From Deltaproteobacteria bacterium (GTDB lineage: Bacteria > Desulfobacterota > Desulfomonilia > UBA1062), in assembly GCA_011046135.1 (NCBI GenBank), contig DSBG01000004.1, forward strand, positions 1 through 35,230: 35,230 bases of DNA. The letters run 5' to 3'. Of the stretch, positions 1-9,252 are shown piece by piece. A program made the position numbers and the translations under genes. A model generated the notes under the pieces. It saw only the letters and a list, made by a program, of their open reading frames with translations. It searched no databases and was not told the origin of the DNA. Each line of letters opens with the position of its first letter. Position 1 is the first letter of the stretch.

Positions 1-80
1 GTGTGGAGGGCATATCCTTCCGGATCAGTGCACACGACAACGGCAAGACTCATCATGATCACGCATATCATTCTCTTCAT
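1..80 (-). CDS. 5' end of a secreted protein (truncated by window edge), MKRMICVIMMSLAVVVCTDPEGYALH...
   Basis: ATG at 80-78 (minus) preceded by AGGAGGT; start overlaps the ankyrin gene stop (ATGA overlap); signal-peptide-like N-terminus. Confidence 0.6.
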   Translation of the reverse strand, partial: MKRMICVIMMSLAVVVCTDPEGYALH

Positions 81-1582
81 TGCGCCGAACCTCCTGCTTC
101 CTGTAAAAGATTCACGATTTCAAAATGCCTGTGGCGAAGTGCAATCATTTCGGCCGTCTCTCCCCGGGAATTGCGTGCCTGCACATCAGCGCCCGCATCG
201 AGAAACAACCGGACCATAGTTAGATTTCCTTGATAACAAGCAGCGATAAGGGCGGTTTCTCCCATTGAATTTGAACCATTCACCTCCGCCCCATGTTCGA
301 GGAGATACCGTACGATTTCTTCGTTTCTGCTCATTGCTGCCTTTATGAGCGCAGTGTTTCCATGGAGTGTCGTTTCATTGATATCCACGCCATACTCAAA
401 CAGCAGTTCGATTGTTTCTCTATATCCCCCTAAGGCAGCAGCGGTTAATGCCTCTGCCCCCCTACTTGATGTGGCATCGACGCCGGATTCGATAAGAAAT
501 TTTACCAGAGCAGGGTTGTATACCGACATATCCAAGGGCGCTCTCCCCTGTGCCCCGTAGTTCACATCCGCTCCGTGAGCAACCAGGGCTTTCACAATCT
601 CGAGGATCTTGTCCTGGTCTTTGTTCTGCGGGTTTTCCAGGGCCTTCAGCATGGCCGACATTCCCCTTTCATCCATTGCATTCGGATCTGCGCCAGCCTC
701 GAGCAGAACGCCCACTGTTTCTGCATGCCCCCGAGCAGCCGCAGCCATGAGGGCCGTCTCTCCCCACAGCGTTGCATAGTTCACCTCTGCGCCGTGTTTC
801 AGGAGAACCTTCACCACATACTGGTGATCGTATTGAGATGCCGAAATCAGAGCGTTCACTCCATTGAACCGGGCATAGTCAAGTTCCGCCCCGGCCTTGA
901 TCAATTGTTCAACCATAGCCTCGTTCCCCTCCCTGGCAGCTGAGATAAGGGCAGTCCTGCCCTGGTATGGCTCCCATTGTTCATTCCTGTTTTCCTTCAG
1001 CACCTCTTTCAACATCTTCATCCCATCCTTCAGAAGTATCCCGCGTGTCTCTTTTTTCAGTTCATCAACGGTGTTGAGTTTCGGCAGCTCAACAATTCCA
1101 CACTGCGCGGGAATCCTCTCTCCTTCCCCGAGAAAACCAAACCTGATACTCGTCGGGTTGCCGAACTGATCTTCCCTGAAGAAGCTTTCCGTGTCATAAA
1201 ACAGAAGTTTTCCTCCCACACCGACACTGTCGATGAACCTCTTGTAGCCTGGCCTGTAGATGTACAGTTTCACCGGCATTTCCGATGCATTCGGCCCCAT
1301 GATCGAGAAAAAAGGAGCTATCCTGAATTCGCCGCGCTCATCGGTGATGGTTTCCCGAACGCCGACCACCGTAGCATTCCCGCCTGCAGGCCCTGTGATG
1401 ATGGGATACTTTTCGTAGACGACGCTCACTACGGCGCCAACAATGGGTTCTTTCGTGTCCATATCGATCACGCAGCCCCTGTAGGCTGGCTTGCTGTAGA
1501 AGATCCAGCCTGCCTGTGTCACGCTCGAGACGAGCACGACTGCAGCAGCGAGTATGCACACCCTCCGGAAATGTGTTCCCAT
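77..1582 (-). CDS. Exported ankyrin-repeat protein with N-terminal carboxypeptidase-regulatory-like segment
   Basis: Signal peptide MGTHFRRVCILAAAVVLVSSVTQA; many ankyrin motifs (e.g. GETALMAAAARGHAETVGVLLEAGADPNA). Confidence 0.9.
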   Translation of the reverse strand: MGTHFRRVCILAAAVVLVSSVTQAGWIFYSKPAYRGCVIDMDTKEPIVGAVVSVVYEKYPIITGPAGGNATVVGVRETITDERGEFRIAPFFSIMGPNASEMPVKLYIYRPGYKRFIDSVGVGGKLLFYDTESFFREDQFGNPTSIRFGFLGEGERIPAQCGIVELPKLNTVDELKKETRGILLKDGMKMLKEVLKENRNEQWEPYQGRTALISAAREGNEAMVEQLIKAGAELDYARFNGVNALISASQYDHQYVVKVLLKHGAEVNYATLWGETALMAAAARGHAETVGVLLEAGADPNAMDERGMSAMLKALENPQNKDQDKILEIVKALVAHGADVNYGAQGRAPLDMSVYNPALVKFLIESGVDATSSRGAEALTAAALGGYRETIELLFEYGVDINETTLHGNTALIKAAMSRNEEIVRYLLEHGAEVNGSNSMGETALIAACYQGNLTMVRLFLDAGADVQARNSRGETAEMIALRHRHFEIVNLLQEAGGSAQ

Positions 1583-1595
1583 GTGTCGTTCCCCC

Positions 1596-4500
1596 TCAGA
1601 AAAAATCGATCTTCCACAACCCGTCTGAATCCATGATGAACCTCACGAGGAAAGAAGAACTCTCTCCACCCTGTTCAGCCCACATTTCATATTCGGCGAC
1701 CCCGTCCGAGACCCCGACCATCCGGATATCGCCCATCGAGGCAACGATATCGGGCAGGTGCTCCTGCATGAGCGTGAAGTTCTGCTCAAACATCTGCCTG
1801 GATCGGGGCGAGAAACACTCCATGGCCCCGGCAATCTCGGCACGATCAAGGTGTTCTTTCATGGCACGCCACTTTGCCTGGATGAGTTCATCGATATCGA
1901 ATGCGTTCAGAACGACCACACCGATGGTGTCGGTGTACACCTCGCCATCTATCACGTGTGCGGTGATGAAGTAGATACCCTCCTGCTCCATGGTAACATC
2001 ACACGTGTCACCATCTTCCTGCGCGTAGACTACCGGACCCGGACCGGAATCCGTGATCGTCAGACTTCCTTCAGGAAAGAGCGATTCGACCTTGAGCCGT
2101 GTCTGGAACACGGGGGTGCCCGATGATTCAAGGGTATCGAGGGTTATGTACGGCCGGTTGACGCCGGCCTGGATGGTGACGGAGGCCTCACCTGCTTCGC
2201 CTCCTGAACTCGACAGGAGCGCCGAGATGGTGTTCTGACCCGTTGTGAGGGGTACATGGTTCACCACGAAGCTGTTCCCAAAGACAAGGGCGGGTATTCC
2301 ATTGACCGTGACACCGAATTCTCCACACAATAAGTGGCGAACCCTGCCTGTGACCATGGTGTCCGGCCTCCAGATCGCGCTGCCCTCAACAGGAGAAGTA
2401 ATAGTGATCAGCGGCTCGACGACTTCCAGGGTCACGGATGCCTGCGTCGTTCCACCCGGCCCCTGGGCGGTCAGGGTATAGATGGTGCTGGTTCCGGGAG
2501 AAACCTCCGTGTTTCCACAGGTCGGCACAGAGCCCACTGAGGGGTCGATGCGGGCAAGGCGCGCATCCGTACAGGCCCAGGAAAGAAGACTTGCCTCCCC
2601 GGCATCGATGGTGGAAGGCTGCGCCGAGAACTCCACCACCGGAGGCTCAAAGACCGTGACCACGGCACTGCAGCTGATCGTGCCGCCAGGACCTGCCGCA
2701 GTGACGGTGTAGGTGGTTGTGGTATCCGGATACACCCACAGTGATCCACTGGGCTCCACCTGGCCGAGATCATGGTCGATGACCACGGAATCGGCAGCGG
2801 AGGATGACCAGGAGAGCACGGCGCCGCCACCGAGCGGTAGTTCCGGCGGGTCTGCAGAGATGGTGACAGCAGGCTTTTCAATGACGGTCACGGCAGCGGC
2901 TCTGGTGGCTGTGCCTCCGGGACCCGTGGCCGTAATGCAGTAGGTGAGGCTTGCTTCAGGATAGACCACCAGGGAACCGTTGAGGGGAACCGATCCGATC
3001 CCCTGATCGATGGAGAGGCTCTGGGCATGGGCAGAGGTCCACTCGAGCAGTGCCGAGTCCCCGCGGACAATGGTTTCCGGAACAATGGTGAACACAACGT
3101 CAGGGGGCTGAATCACGACAACGGCAGTGCTCGAGCTCACGCTCACCCCGGTCGGGTGCGTTGCTACAATCGTATAGTGTGATGTCTCTGTCGGCCAGAT
3201 CTCGAGATCGCCGGCGGGTCCGACATCTCCGATCCCGCTGTCGATGATTGCCTGGGAGGCATTGTATGTTGTCCAGGAAAGGAGCGTTGACGTACCAAGA
3301 TCGATGGCTGAAGGCTCAGCCGAGATGGTTACCGAGACGAGAACCTCCATGTCAGGGGCGTGAACATCACCACCTGAAGCGCTCACAGCCACTTCCTGTG
3401 GAGTAAACGCATACCCCTGCTTTTCTGCGGTGATGACATACTCCCCGGCAGGAACATGAAACAGGTAGATGCCCTGAGCATCGGTCAGGGTGATCCGCTG
3501 CATCGAGCCGTCGGAGAGAAAGACGCGCACTCCAGCACAGGGTTCTCCCCCGGAAAGCACGCGGCCCGAGATCCTGGAACTGCTCACCGCGATGAACGAT
3601 CCACAGGTAAAGGGCATGTCGAAGTCGCCGCCCACGACATGATCCGTGTCGCCGGTCGCCGCATCGATGAGATACACGGCATCTTCAAACAGCTCGGGCA
3701 CATAGAGCGTTTCCCCGCCGGGATCAAGGCAGAGGTCTGACATGCCGTATCCCATGGGAATCAGACGTTCCACGGTATCGGTGGCTGTATCGATCACCAC
3801 GATGTCGCCATCCTGACAGGTCACATAGGCTCGGCTGCCGTCGTGGCTTATGACAAGATACATGGGAAACGGGCTGATTTCAGGGATTCGAAAGATCTCG
3901 ATATCGTGCATGAGTGTGTGGTTCTGTGCATCGATCACCTTCACGGTGCCGTCATTGCCGGAGGTCACATAGGCCTTTGTCCCATCAGGCGTGATCTCGA
4001 TGTCCAGCGGTGTTGCCCAGAACACCAGCTCAATGGAATCAACAACCGTCATGGACGCACTGTCGATGACATCTACGGACGCATCGTCGAAGCACGCAAC
4101 ATACACCTTGGAATCATCCGGGCTGATCGCGAGCCCGTGAGCCCCTCTCCCCACGGACACAGACCCCATGGGGGCGAAATCCGAGGTGCTGAACTTTGTG
4201 ACAACGCTTTCCTGGAGGGACACGACATAGAGCACCGAGCCGTCCCGGCTCACGGCAAGGCAGAGAGCATCCACATCGAGGGATGCGATCACGCTGCGGG
4301 TGGCCGTGTCGATCACGGATACCGTGTGATCCCAGGAAGAAACATAGACCCGCCTCCCGTCGGGGCTCACTGCCACGCCATAGGGTTCGAACCCCACGGT
4401 GATCCGGTCCACCACGGTCCTGGTGGACAGATCGATGACCGAGACATCGTTCGAGGCATTGTTCGTGATGTAGGCGTGCGCACTGCCCTGCTGGAGCGGC

Positions 4501-6854
4501 TCATCGACCACCACGATGACGCTGTCACTCGCCGCTCCCCCGGGGCCTGTTGCCGTGGCCGTATAGGTGGTCGTTTCCGTCGGGCTCACGAGGAGTGAAC
4601 CCTCCAGGGCTACCTCGCCAAGAGCCTGATCGAGGACGACCGTGTCCGCATGCTCAGAAGTCCAGCTCAGGAAGGTGGCTTCTCCTGAAACAATGGGGTT
4701 TGGCTGGGCAGAAATGCCGACCCGGGGAGGAACGAGCACATCGATGCACACGCTGTCCGCGGCAGAGCCACCAGGGCCCTGCACAGAGATGGAGTACGTC
4801 GTGGACGACCCGGGAGCCACCTCGAGAGATCCTGTACAGGCAACCTCGCCTATACCCTGGTCGAGGGTTGCCGCATCGGCGTGTTCAGATTCCCAGCTCA
4901 GGGTGGATGTTTCTCCGGCAATGATGGGATTGGGGTGTGCTGAAAGTGTGACGGCAGGCACCTGAATCACAACGATCTCGGCGCTGTCTTCAGCCACACC
5001 CCCCTCTCCGCTGACCGATATGGTGTAGCGCGTTGTTTCCGGTGGCCACACCTGCACGGACCCGTTGGGAAGAACCTCGCCGATGCCGTGGTCGATGATG
5101 CCCGTTATTGCGTTGATGGAACTCCAGCGCAGGACAGCGCCTTGGCCGGCGATGATCTGTTCCGGCAGAGCATCAAGGGTGACGGAGGGAACCTGGCACA
5201 CCGCCACGGTTGCACTGCCTGACGCACTCCCACCCGGCCCCTGAGCGGTTATGGTATAGGTCGTGGTGATCTCCGGCGACACCAGGGTGTGGCCTGAAGG
5301 ATCCACCGTTCCGATTCCCTGGTCGATCACCAGGGAATCGGCATGGTACGACTCCCAGCTCAGACGTGCCTGCTGCCCTGAAACGATGCTGCCCGGCTCG
5401 GCGATCATCTGTACTGACGGAGGGTGGAGCACGGTAAGGGTTGCCTGATCAGCCACAATGCAATCCGGGCCTGCCCCGGTAATCGTGTACGTGGTGCTCT
5501 GCTGCGGCGACACCACCATGCTTCCCTGAGGTGCGACCACTCCGATGTCCTGGTCGATGGCAACGGGGTCGGCATCATGGGATTCCCAGGTCAACAGGGA
5601 TGATTCGCCTGCGATGATGACAGGAGGTTCCGCCGTGATGCTCACAATCGGTACAGGGCACACGATGAGCGTCGCTTCATCCGAAGCGGATCCTCCAGGC
5701 CCTGTTGCCAGCAGGGAATAGGTGGTGGTTGCGTCGGGACAGATCACGGTTGATCCCTCGCCGTTCGCATCCACGTTGCCCACCCCCGGTTCAATGATCA
5801 CGGTATCAGCGTTGGACGAGTTCCACACGAGCGTGGCACTGCTCCCCCGGGTGATGGTTACCGGGTGTACGGCAATTTCTGCGGTTGGTCCGGGCAAGAC
5901 CGGGGGAGACTGGCTGAGCGCCTCAACCGTGATGGTGAAGATCTGCGTGTCGGCGCCTCCTCTGCCATCGGAGATTCCGACAACACAATAAACGTCCCCG
6001 GATGTTTCGGGCACCCAGGAGATGCGACCGTCTTCCGGATCGATGTCCATGCCACCAGGGGCATCGACGAGGAGGTAGGTTATCGAATCGGTATTCGGGT
6101 CGGTGGCATTGACATCATAGGTGTACACAATGCCGGCAAATGCCCGGGTGATCGGCGGGGAGTAGATCCTCGGGTCGTAGTTCACCAGTGAGCGCGTGCG
6201 GACAGCCGTGGGGTGTGCGCTTGACACCTGCGAGTAGCACCACCCTCCCTGGCCGAGGGCACCCACGAGGTAGAGGTACGTGCACTCGTTTTCCGGGGGA
6301 TAGTCGAGGTACGAGGCATAGCTCGACGTTGTCTCCCCGATTTTCTCGAAGGTGAAGGGATCTGCCTCGTGGGCCCGGTATACATCATAGCGCCCGGTCC
6401 CCTCCAGGTGTGTCCAGGAAAGCTGGACCTTGTCGTTCTTTGCCCTGGCAACGAGGGGGAAGCAGGGCACTACCGAAACAACGGCTGTGTCCGGTTCGGA
6501 AACGCCTGACCCGCACCCTGCGATGAGGGAAACCGTGTAGTCTCCTTCGGGAATGGTTACCAGGGGAGATGCCCCGTGCATGTTCCCGAAGGGACCATAC
6601 CATGAATACTCGAGAACCTCCCCCGGACCAGGGGGAGTCGCCGATCCATGGAGAACTAGGCTGCTCCCCAGCGGGAGATTTTTCACCACGGCGACATCTT
6701 CACCTGCATCTGCCGTGGAAACGATCTCCTGAGCACTGGCACCGCTGGAGACCAGAAGACAGAACACGACAAACCAGATGAATCCCACCGAGGCGTTTAC
6801 CACCGATCTGCCCACTCCGGGCGCACAAGGAACATCCTTGGACGTGTTGTTCAT
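1596..6854 (-). CDS. Giant secreted multidomain protein: ten ~80-aa Ig-like repeats, YVTN-type beta-propeller, carboxypeptidase-regulatory-like domain, distinct C-terminal domain
   Basis: Repeats of type ...ISAEPxxIxxGExxLLSWxSxxADxVxIDQGIGxVxPxGSLxVxPxxTTTYTITAxGPGGxA...; propeller blades such as AYITNNASNDVSVIDLSTRTVVDRITVGFEPYGVAVSPDGRRVYV; start refined to MNNTSKDVP after GAGGAG. Confidence 0.9.
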   Translation of the reverse strand: MNNTSKDVPCAPGVGRSVVNASVGFIWFVVFCLLVSSGASAQEIVSTADAGEDVAVVKNLPLGSSLVLHGSATPPGPGEVLEYSWYGPFGNMHGASPLVTIPEGDYTVSLIAGCGSGVSEPDTAVVSVVPCFPLVARAKNDKVQLSWTHLEGTGRYDVYRAHEADPFTFEKIGETTSSYASYLDYPPENECTYLYLVGALGQGGWCYSQVSSAHPTAVRTRSLVNYDPRIYSPPITRAFAGIVYTYDVNATDPNTDSITYLLVDAPGGMDIDPEDGRISWVPETSGDVYCVVGISDGRGGADTQIFTITVEALSQSPPVLPGPTAEIAVHPVTITRGSSATLVWNSSNADTVIIEPGVGNVDANGEGSTVICPDATTTYSLLATGPGGSASDEATLIVCPVPIVSITAEPPVIIAGESSLLTWESHDADPVAIDQDIGVVAPQGSMVVSPQQSTTYTITGAGPDCIVADQATLTVLHPPSVQMIAEPGSIVSGQQARLSWESYHADSLVIDQGIGTVDPSGHTLVSPEITTTYTITAQGPGGSASGSATVAVCQVPSVTLDALPEQIIAGQGAVLRWSSINAITGIIDHGIGEVLPNGSVQVWPPETTRYTISVSGEGGVAEDSAEIVVIQVPAVTLSAHPNPIIAGETSTLSWESEHADAATLDQGIGEVACTGSLEVAPGSSTTYSISVQGPGGSAADSVCIDVLVPPRVGISAQPNPIVSGEATFLSWTSEHADTVVLDQALGEVALEGSLLVSPTETTTYTATATGPGGAASDSVIVVVDEPLQQGSAHAYITNNASNDVSVIDLSTRTVVDRITVGFEPYGVAVSPDGRRVYVSSWDHTVSVIDTATRSVIASLDVDALCLAVSRDGSVLYVVSLQESVVTKFSTSDFAPMGSVSVGRGAHGLAISPDDSKVYVACFDDASVDVIDSASMTVVDSIELVFWATPLDIEITPDGTKAYVTSGNDGTVKVIDAQNHTLMHDIEIFRIPEISPFPMYLVISHDGSRAYVTCQDGDIVVIDTATDTVERLIPMGYGMSDLCLDPGGETLYVPELFEDAVYLIDAATGDTDHVVGGDFDMPFTCGSFIAVSSSRISGRVLSGGEPCAGVRVFLSDGSMQRITLTDAQGIYLFHVPAGEYVITAEKQGYAFTPQEVAVSASGGDVHAPDMEVLVSVTISAEPSAIDLGTSTLLSWTTYNASQAIIDSGIGDVGPAGDLEIWPTETSHYTIVATHPTGVSVSSSTAVVVIQPPDVVFTIVPETIVRGDSALLEWTSAHAQSLSIDQGIGSVPLNGSLVVYPEASLTYCITATGPGGTATRAAAVTVIEKPAVTISADPPELPLGGGAVLSWSSSAADSVVIDHDLGQVEPSGSLWVYPDTTTTYTVTAAGPGGTISCSAVVTVFEPPVVEFSAQPSTIDAGEASLLSWACTDARLARIDPSVGSVPTCGNTEVSPGTSTIYTLTAQGPGGTTQASVTLEVVEPLITITSPVEGSAIWRPDTMVTGRVRHLLCGEFGVTVNGIPALVFGNSFVVNHVPLTTGQNTISALLSSSGGEAGEASVTIQAGVNRPYITLDTLESSGTPVFQTRLKVESLFPEGSLTITDSGPGPVVYAQEDGDTCDVTMEQEGIYFITAHVIDGEVYTDTIGVVVLNAFDIDELIQAKWRAMKEHLDRAEIAGAMECFSPRSRQMFEQNFTLMQEHLPDIVASMGDIRMVGVSDGVAEYEMWAEQGGESSSFLVRFIMDSDGLWKIDFF

Positions 6855-6986
6855 TGGAAAATCCTCCTCATTCTCGCTTCTTTGCTCAGCGAGGGTACAC
6901 CATAGCAATGCAATCAGTGTTTCTGTGTTCTGTTCATAATGGGTAACGAGTTCTCCGGAGATTTCAAGGGGGGAGCACACATTTTT

Positions 6987-7688
6987 TTACCCATTCGAGC
7001 GCCTGCGTTTTCGTGTGAAGGTTTCAGCAAGGATCACTCCCGTTCCGAAGAGCAGCAGCGTGGCTGGTTCCGCCACCGGTGCAGGAGCGGCACGGGTCTC
7101 GAGGGTGGAAGTAAGGTAGATCGCCCTCGAGGAATCGGCATCTATCTGGGCCAGGGTGAACCCCGAAGAGGGTGTATCTTCGGACAGGACAAGGGTGATG
7201 AACACCGATTCTCCGGCGAGAAGGAACCGCTGCCAGCCGATAGCCATGGAGACGTCGTCTTCTGATCCCTGAACAAGATCACAGGAGTTTTCGAGCCACC
7301 CACCCAGGACATGGTCGTAGATATCTCCCCGGGTATAACCCGGCTCATCGATCTCCCAGATGAGACCCTCTGGAGGTTCCCCTGAAAAAGAACCATACTC
7401 GTTCCAGAACAGGTCAGCCGTTTCATCGATCTCATGATCGAAGAAAAAGATGAAGAAACACGCTCCGGGTTCTGCGGCTTCATAGGACAGGGTGATAGTC
7501 CCGAGCCCCTGGTCCCAGTCAAAACCCGAAGCATCCATCGAGCCCGTTACAGGATCACCGGAAAAAGCATCGACGATCTCACCGTTGATCGTGAACAGCC
7601 AGTCATACAGGATGGGGGCGGCGGTCACCGGCGAACCCAGGAAAACAAGACACACGAATACACTTTGAACAACCAGACATCGTTTCAC
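6987..7688 (-). CDS. PEP-CTERM-type exported protein
   Basis: Signal peptide (MKRCLVVQSVFVCLVFLGSPVTAA) and C-terminal VAEPATLLLFGTGVILAETFTRKRRRSNG; GTG start after GAGGAGGT. Confidence 0.8.
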   Translation of the reverse strand: MKRCLVVQSVFVCLVFLGSPVTAAPILYDWLFTINGEIVDAFSGDPVTGSMDASGFDWDQGLGTITLSYEAAEPGACFFIFFFDHEIDETADLFWNEYGSFSGEPPEGLIWEIDEPGYTRGDIYDHVLGGWLENSCDLVQGSEDDVSMAIGWQRFLLAGESVFITLVLSEDTPSSGFTLAQIDADSSRAIYLTSTLETRAAPAPVAEPATLLLFGTGVILAETFTRKRRRSNG

Positions 7689-8216
7689 TGTTCTGACCTC
7701 CTCTCATTGACTGATGATTTCAGGAGAGGATTACATAGCAATGGCGGCTTCCCATGCAAAATTCATACAATATTATATCATGTGAAAATCCAAGCAATTA
7801 CTTTTTCGGCACGGTCATCTACCTGGGAAAAATGGAAAGAACTTTCTCCCTCAAGTGGAACTTCATTTCCCACAGGGCCTTTCCTGTGAGAATGACTCAC
7901 GAGGTGGGCAGGAGGCAGCTTGGCTGCATCTCCCAATCCTTTCCTGCGAGGGTGCATCGTGAGGGTCTCGCGCCCGTTCCCCTTTCCGGATCAGGCGGAT
8001 GAACCGGTAGACCGGAGAGTTCATGTGCGTCTATTTTTCCTCACAGTTCAGAACGGGGAGGCTGCATCCTCAACGCGTAGTGTTAACTGTCTGTCGTGTT
8101 CAATTGTTCACCGGCTGTACTGCTCATTTGCGTTGATCTTTTTTCACGCTTCTGATTAACTGAGCTTCTCCACGAACATCACCCAGAAAAGAGACTCCCC
8201 AAAGGAGAGGACCATT

Positions 8217-9014
8217 ATGAAGTCACGTGCGCTTTTCGGTGTTCTGCCCATACGACTGTGTGTCATGCTCCCTGCTGTTCTCATGCTTGTCCCGGCATGC
8301 GCCACGGCGCCCATCACCGGGAGGTCGCAGCTGCTGCTCGTCAGCGAGGCCCAGGAGATCGCACTGGGGATGCAGGCCTATAACCAGTTTCTCTCAGAGG
8401 TCAAGATCTCCCAGGATCCACAGATCACGGCCATGGTGACTCGCGTAGGTACGAGGATCGCCCGGGCAGCGGACAAGCCCGCCTACAACTGGACGTTCAC
8501 GGTGGTGGACGAAGACAAGACCGTCAATGCCTTTGCCCTGCCGGGCGGCAAGATCGTGGTGTACACCGGGATCCTGCCCTACACCAAGGACGAAGCAGGC
8601 ATGGCCTTCCTCATAGGTCACGAGGTCGCCCACGTGATCGCCCGCCACGGGGGCGAACGGATGAGCCAGGCGCTCCTGGTTCAGCTCGGAGAGGAAGGCC
8701 TCAGGGTCGCCCTTTCAAACAAGAGCCCGGAGACCATTCAGGCGATAAGCCTTGGCTACGGCCTGGCCACCACCATCGGCGTGATGCTCCCCTTCAGCAG
8801 GACCCATGAGTACGAGGCAGACCGCATCGGGCTCATCCTCATGGCAAAGGCCGGCTACGATCCGAATGAAGCTCCAGCCTTTTTCGAGCGGATGCTCAAG
8901 GATTCGTCCAAGGCATCCCCTCCGGAGTTTCTCTCCACCCACCCTGCAGATGCTTCACGCATCCGCGAACTCTACGGACTGATCCCGGAGGCACTGCAGT
9001 ACTACAAGAAATAG
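8217..9014 (+). CDS. M48 family metalloprotease, lipoprotein-like
   Basis: HEVAH zinc motif (IGHEVAHVIARH), downstream EYEADRIG, lipobox-like VLMLVPAC; SD AAAGGAGAGG. Confidence 0.92.
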   Translation: MKSRALFGVLPIRLCVMLPAVLMLVPACATAPITGRSQLLLVSEAQEIALGMQAYNQFLSEVKISQDPQITAMVTRVGTRIARAADKPAYNWTFTVVDEDKTVNAFALPGGKIVVYTGILPYTKDEAGMAFLIGHEVAHVIARHGGERMSQALLVQLGEEGLRVALSNKSPETIQAISLGYGLATTIGVMLPFSRTHEYEADRIGLILMAKAGYDPNEAPAFFERMLKDSSKASPPEFLSTHPADASRIRELYGLIPEALQYYKK

Positions 9015-9181
9015 GCTCAGGCCTGTCCCCGCGGGTGCACGACGAACTGCGGCGGACACGATCCCCAGACAGGTCCCGTACCGGGGCCCCGGTCTCGCTG
9101 CCCTGGCATGACCCTCCCGGAGGGATGATCACTCCCGGGCACACCCCCAGACCGAGCATCACCCGCGGTGCAATCTCTCCT

Positions 9182-9210
9182 TTGACAGGCGAACGTGAAT
9201 GTTCTATGGT
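9182..9210 (+). promoter_or_regulatory. Candidate sigma70 promoter of the MerR gene (TTGACA-N17-TATGGT)
   Basis: TTGACA 9182-9187, TATGGT 9205-9210. Confidence 0.6.
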
Positions 9211-9237
9211 AAGGTTATAGTTTCACTTCATGCTTAA
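9209..9237. promoter_or_regulatory. Candidate operator palindrome, site 1
   Basis: gTAAggTTAtAGTTtCACTtCAtgcTTAa; aligns with the sites at 11819-11847 and 14282-14312. Confidence 0.55.
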
Positions 9238-9252
9238 AAGGAGCGCCCCGGT

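Noticed and set aside
3843-4598. Plus-strand ORF (251 aa), His/Asp-rich
   Set aside because: Antisense to the YVTN propeller; composition explained by the repetitive opposite strand
2400-6000. Periodic near-repeats resembling a repeat array or CRISPR
   Set aside because: About 240-bp spacing follows the Ig-like protein repeats; coding and divergent, with no identical short repeats or spacers
7870-7965. Degenerate ~60-bp direct repeat (CCTTTCCTGTGAG / CCTTTCCTGCGAG)
   Set aside because: Too short and diverged to call a repeat family without a search
9080-9124. GC palindromes ACCGGGGCCCCGGT and CCCTCCCGGAGGG after the M48 gene
   Set aside because: No T run and no positional link to a gene end; noted as possible structure only
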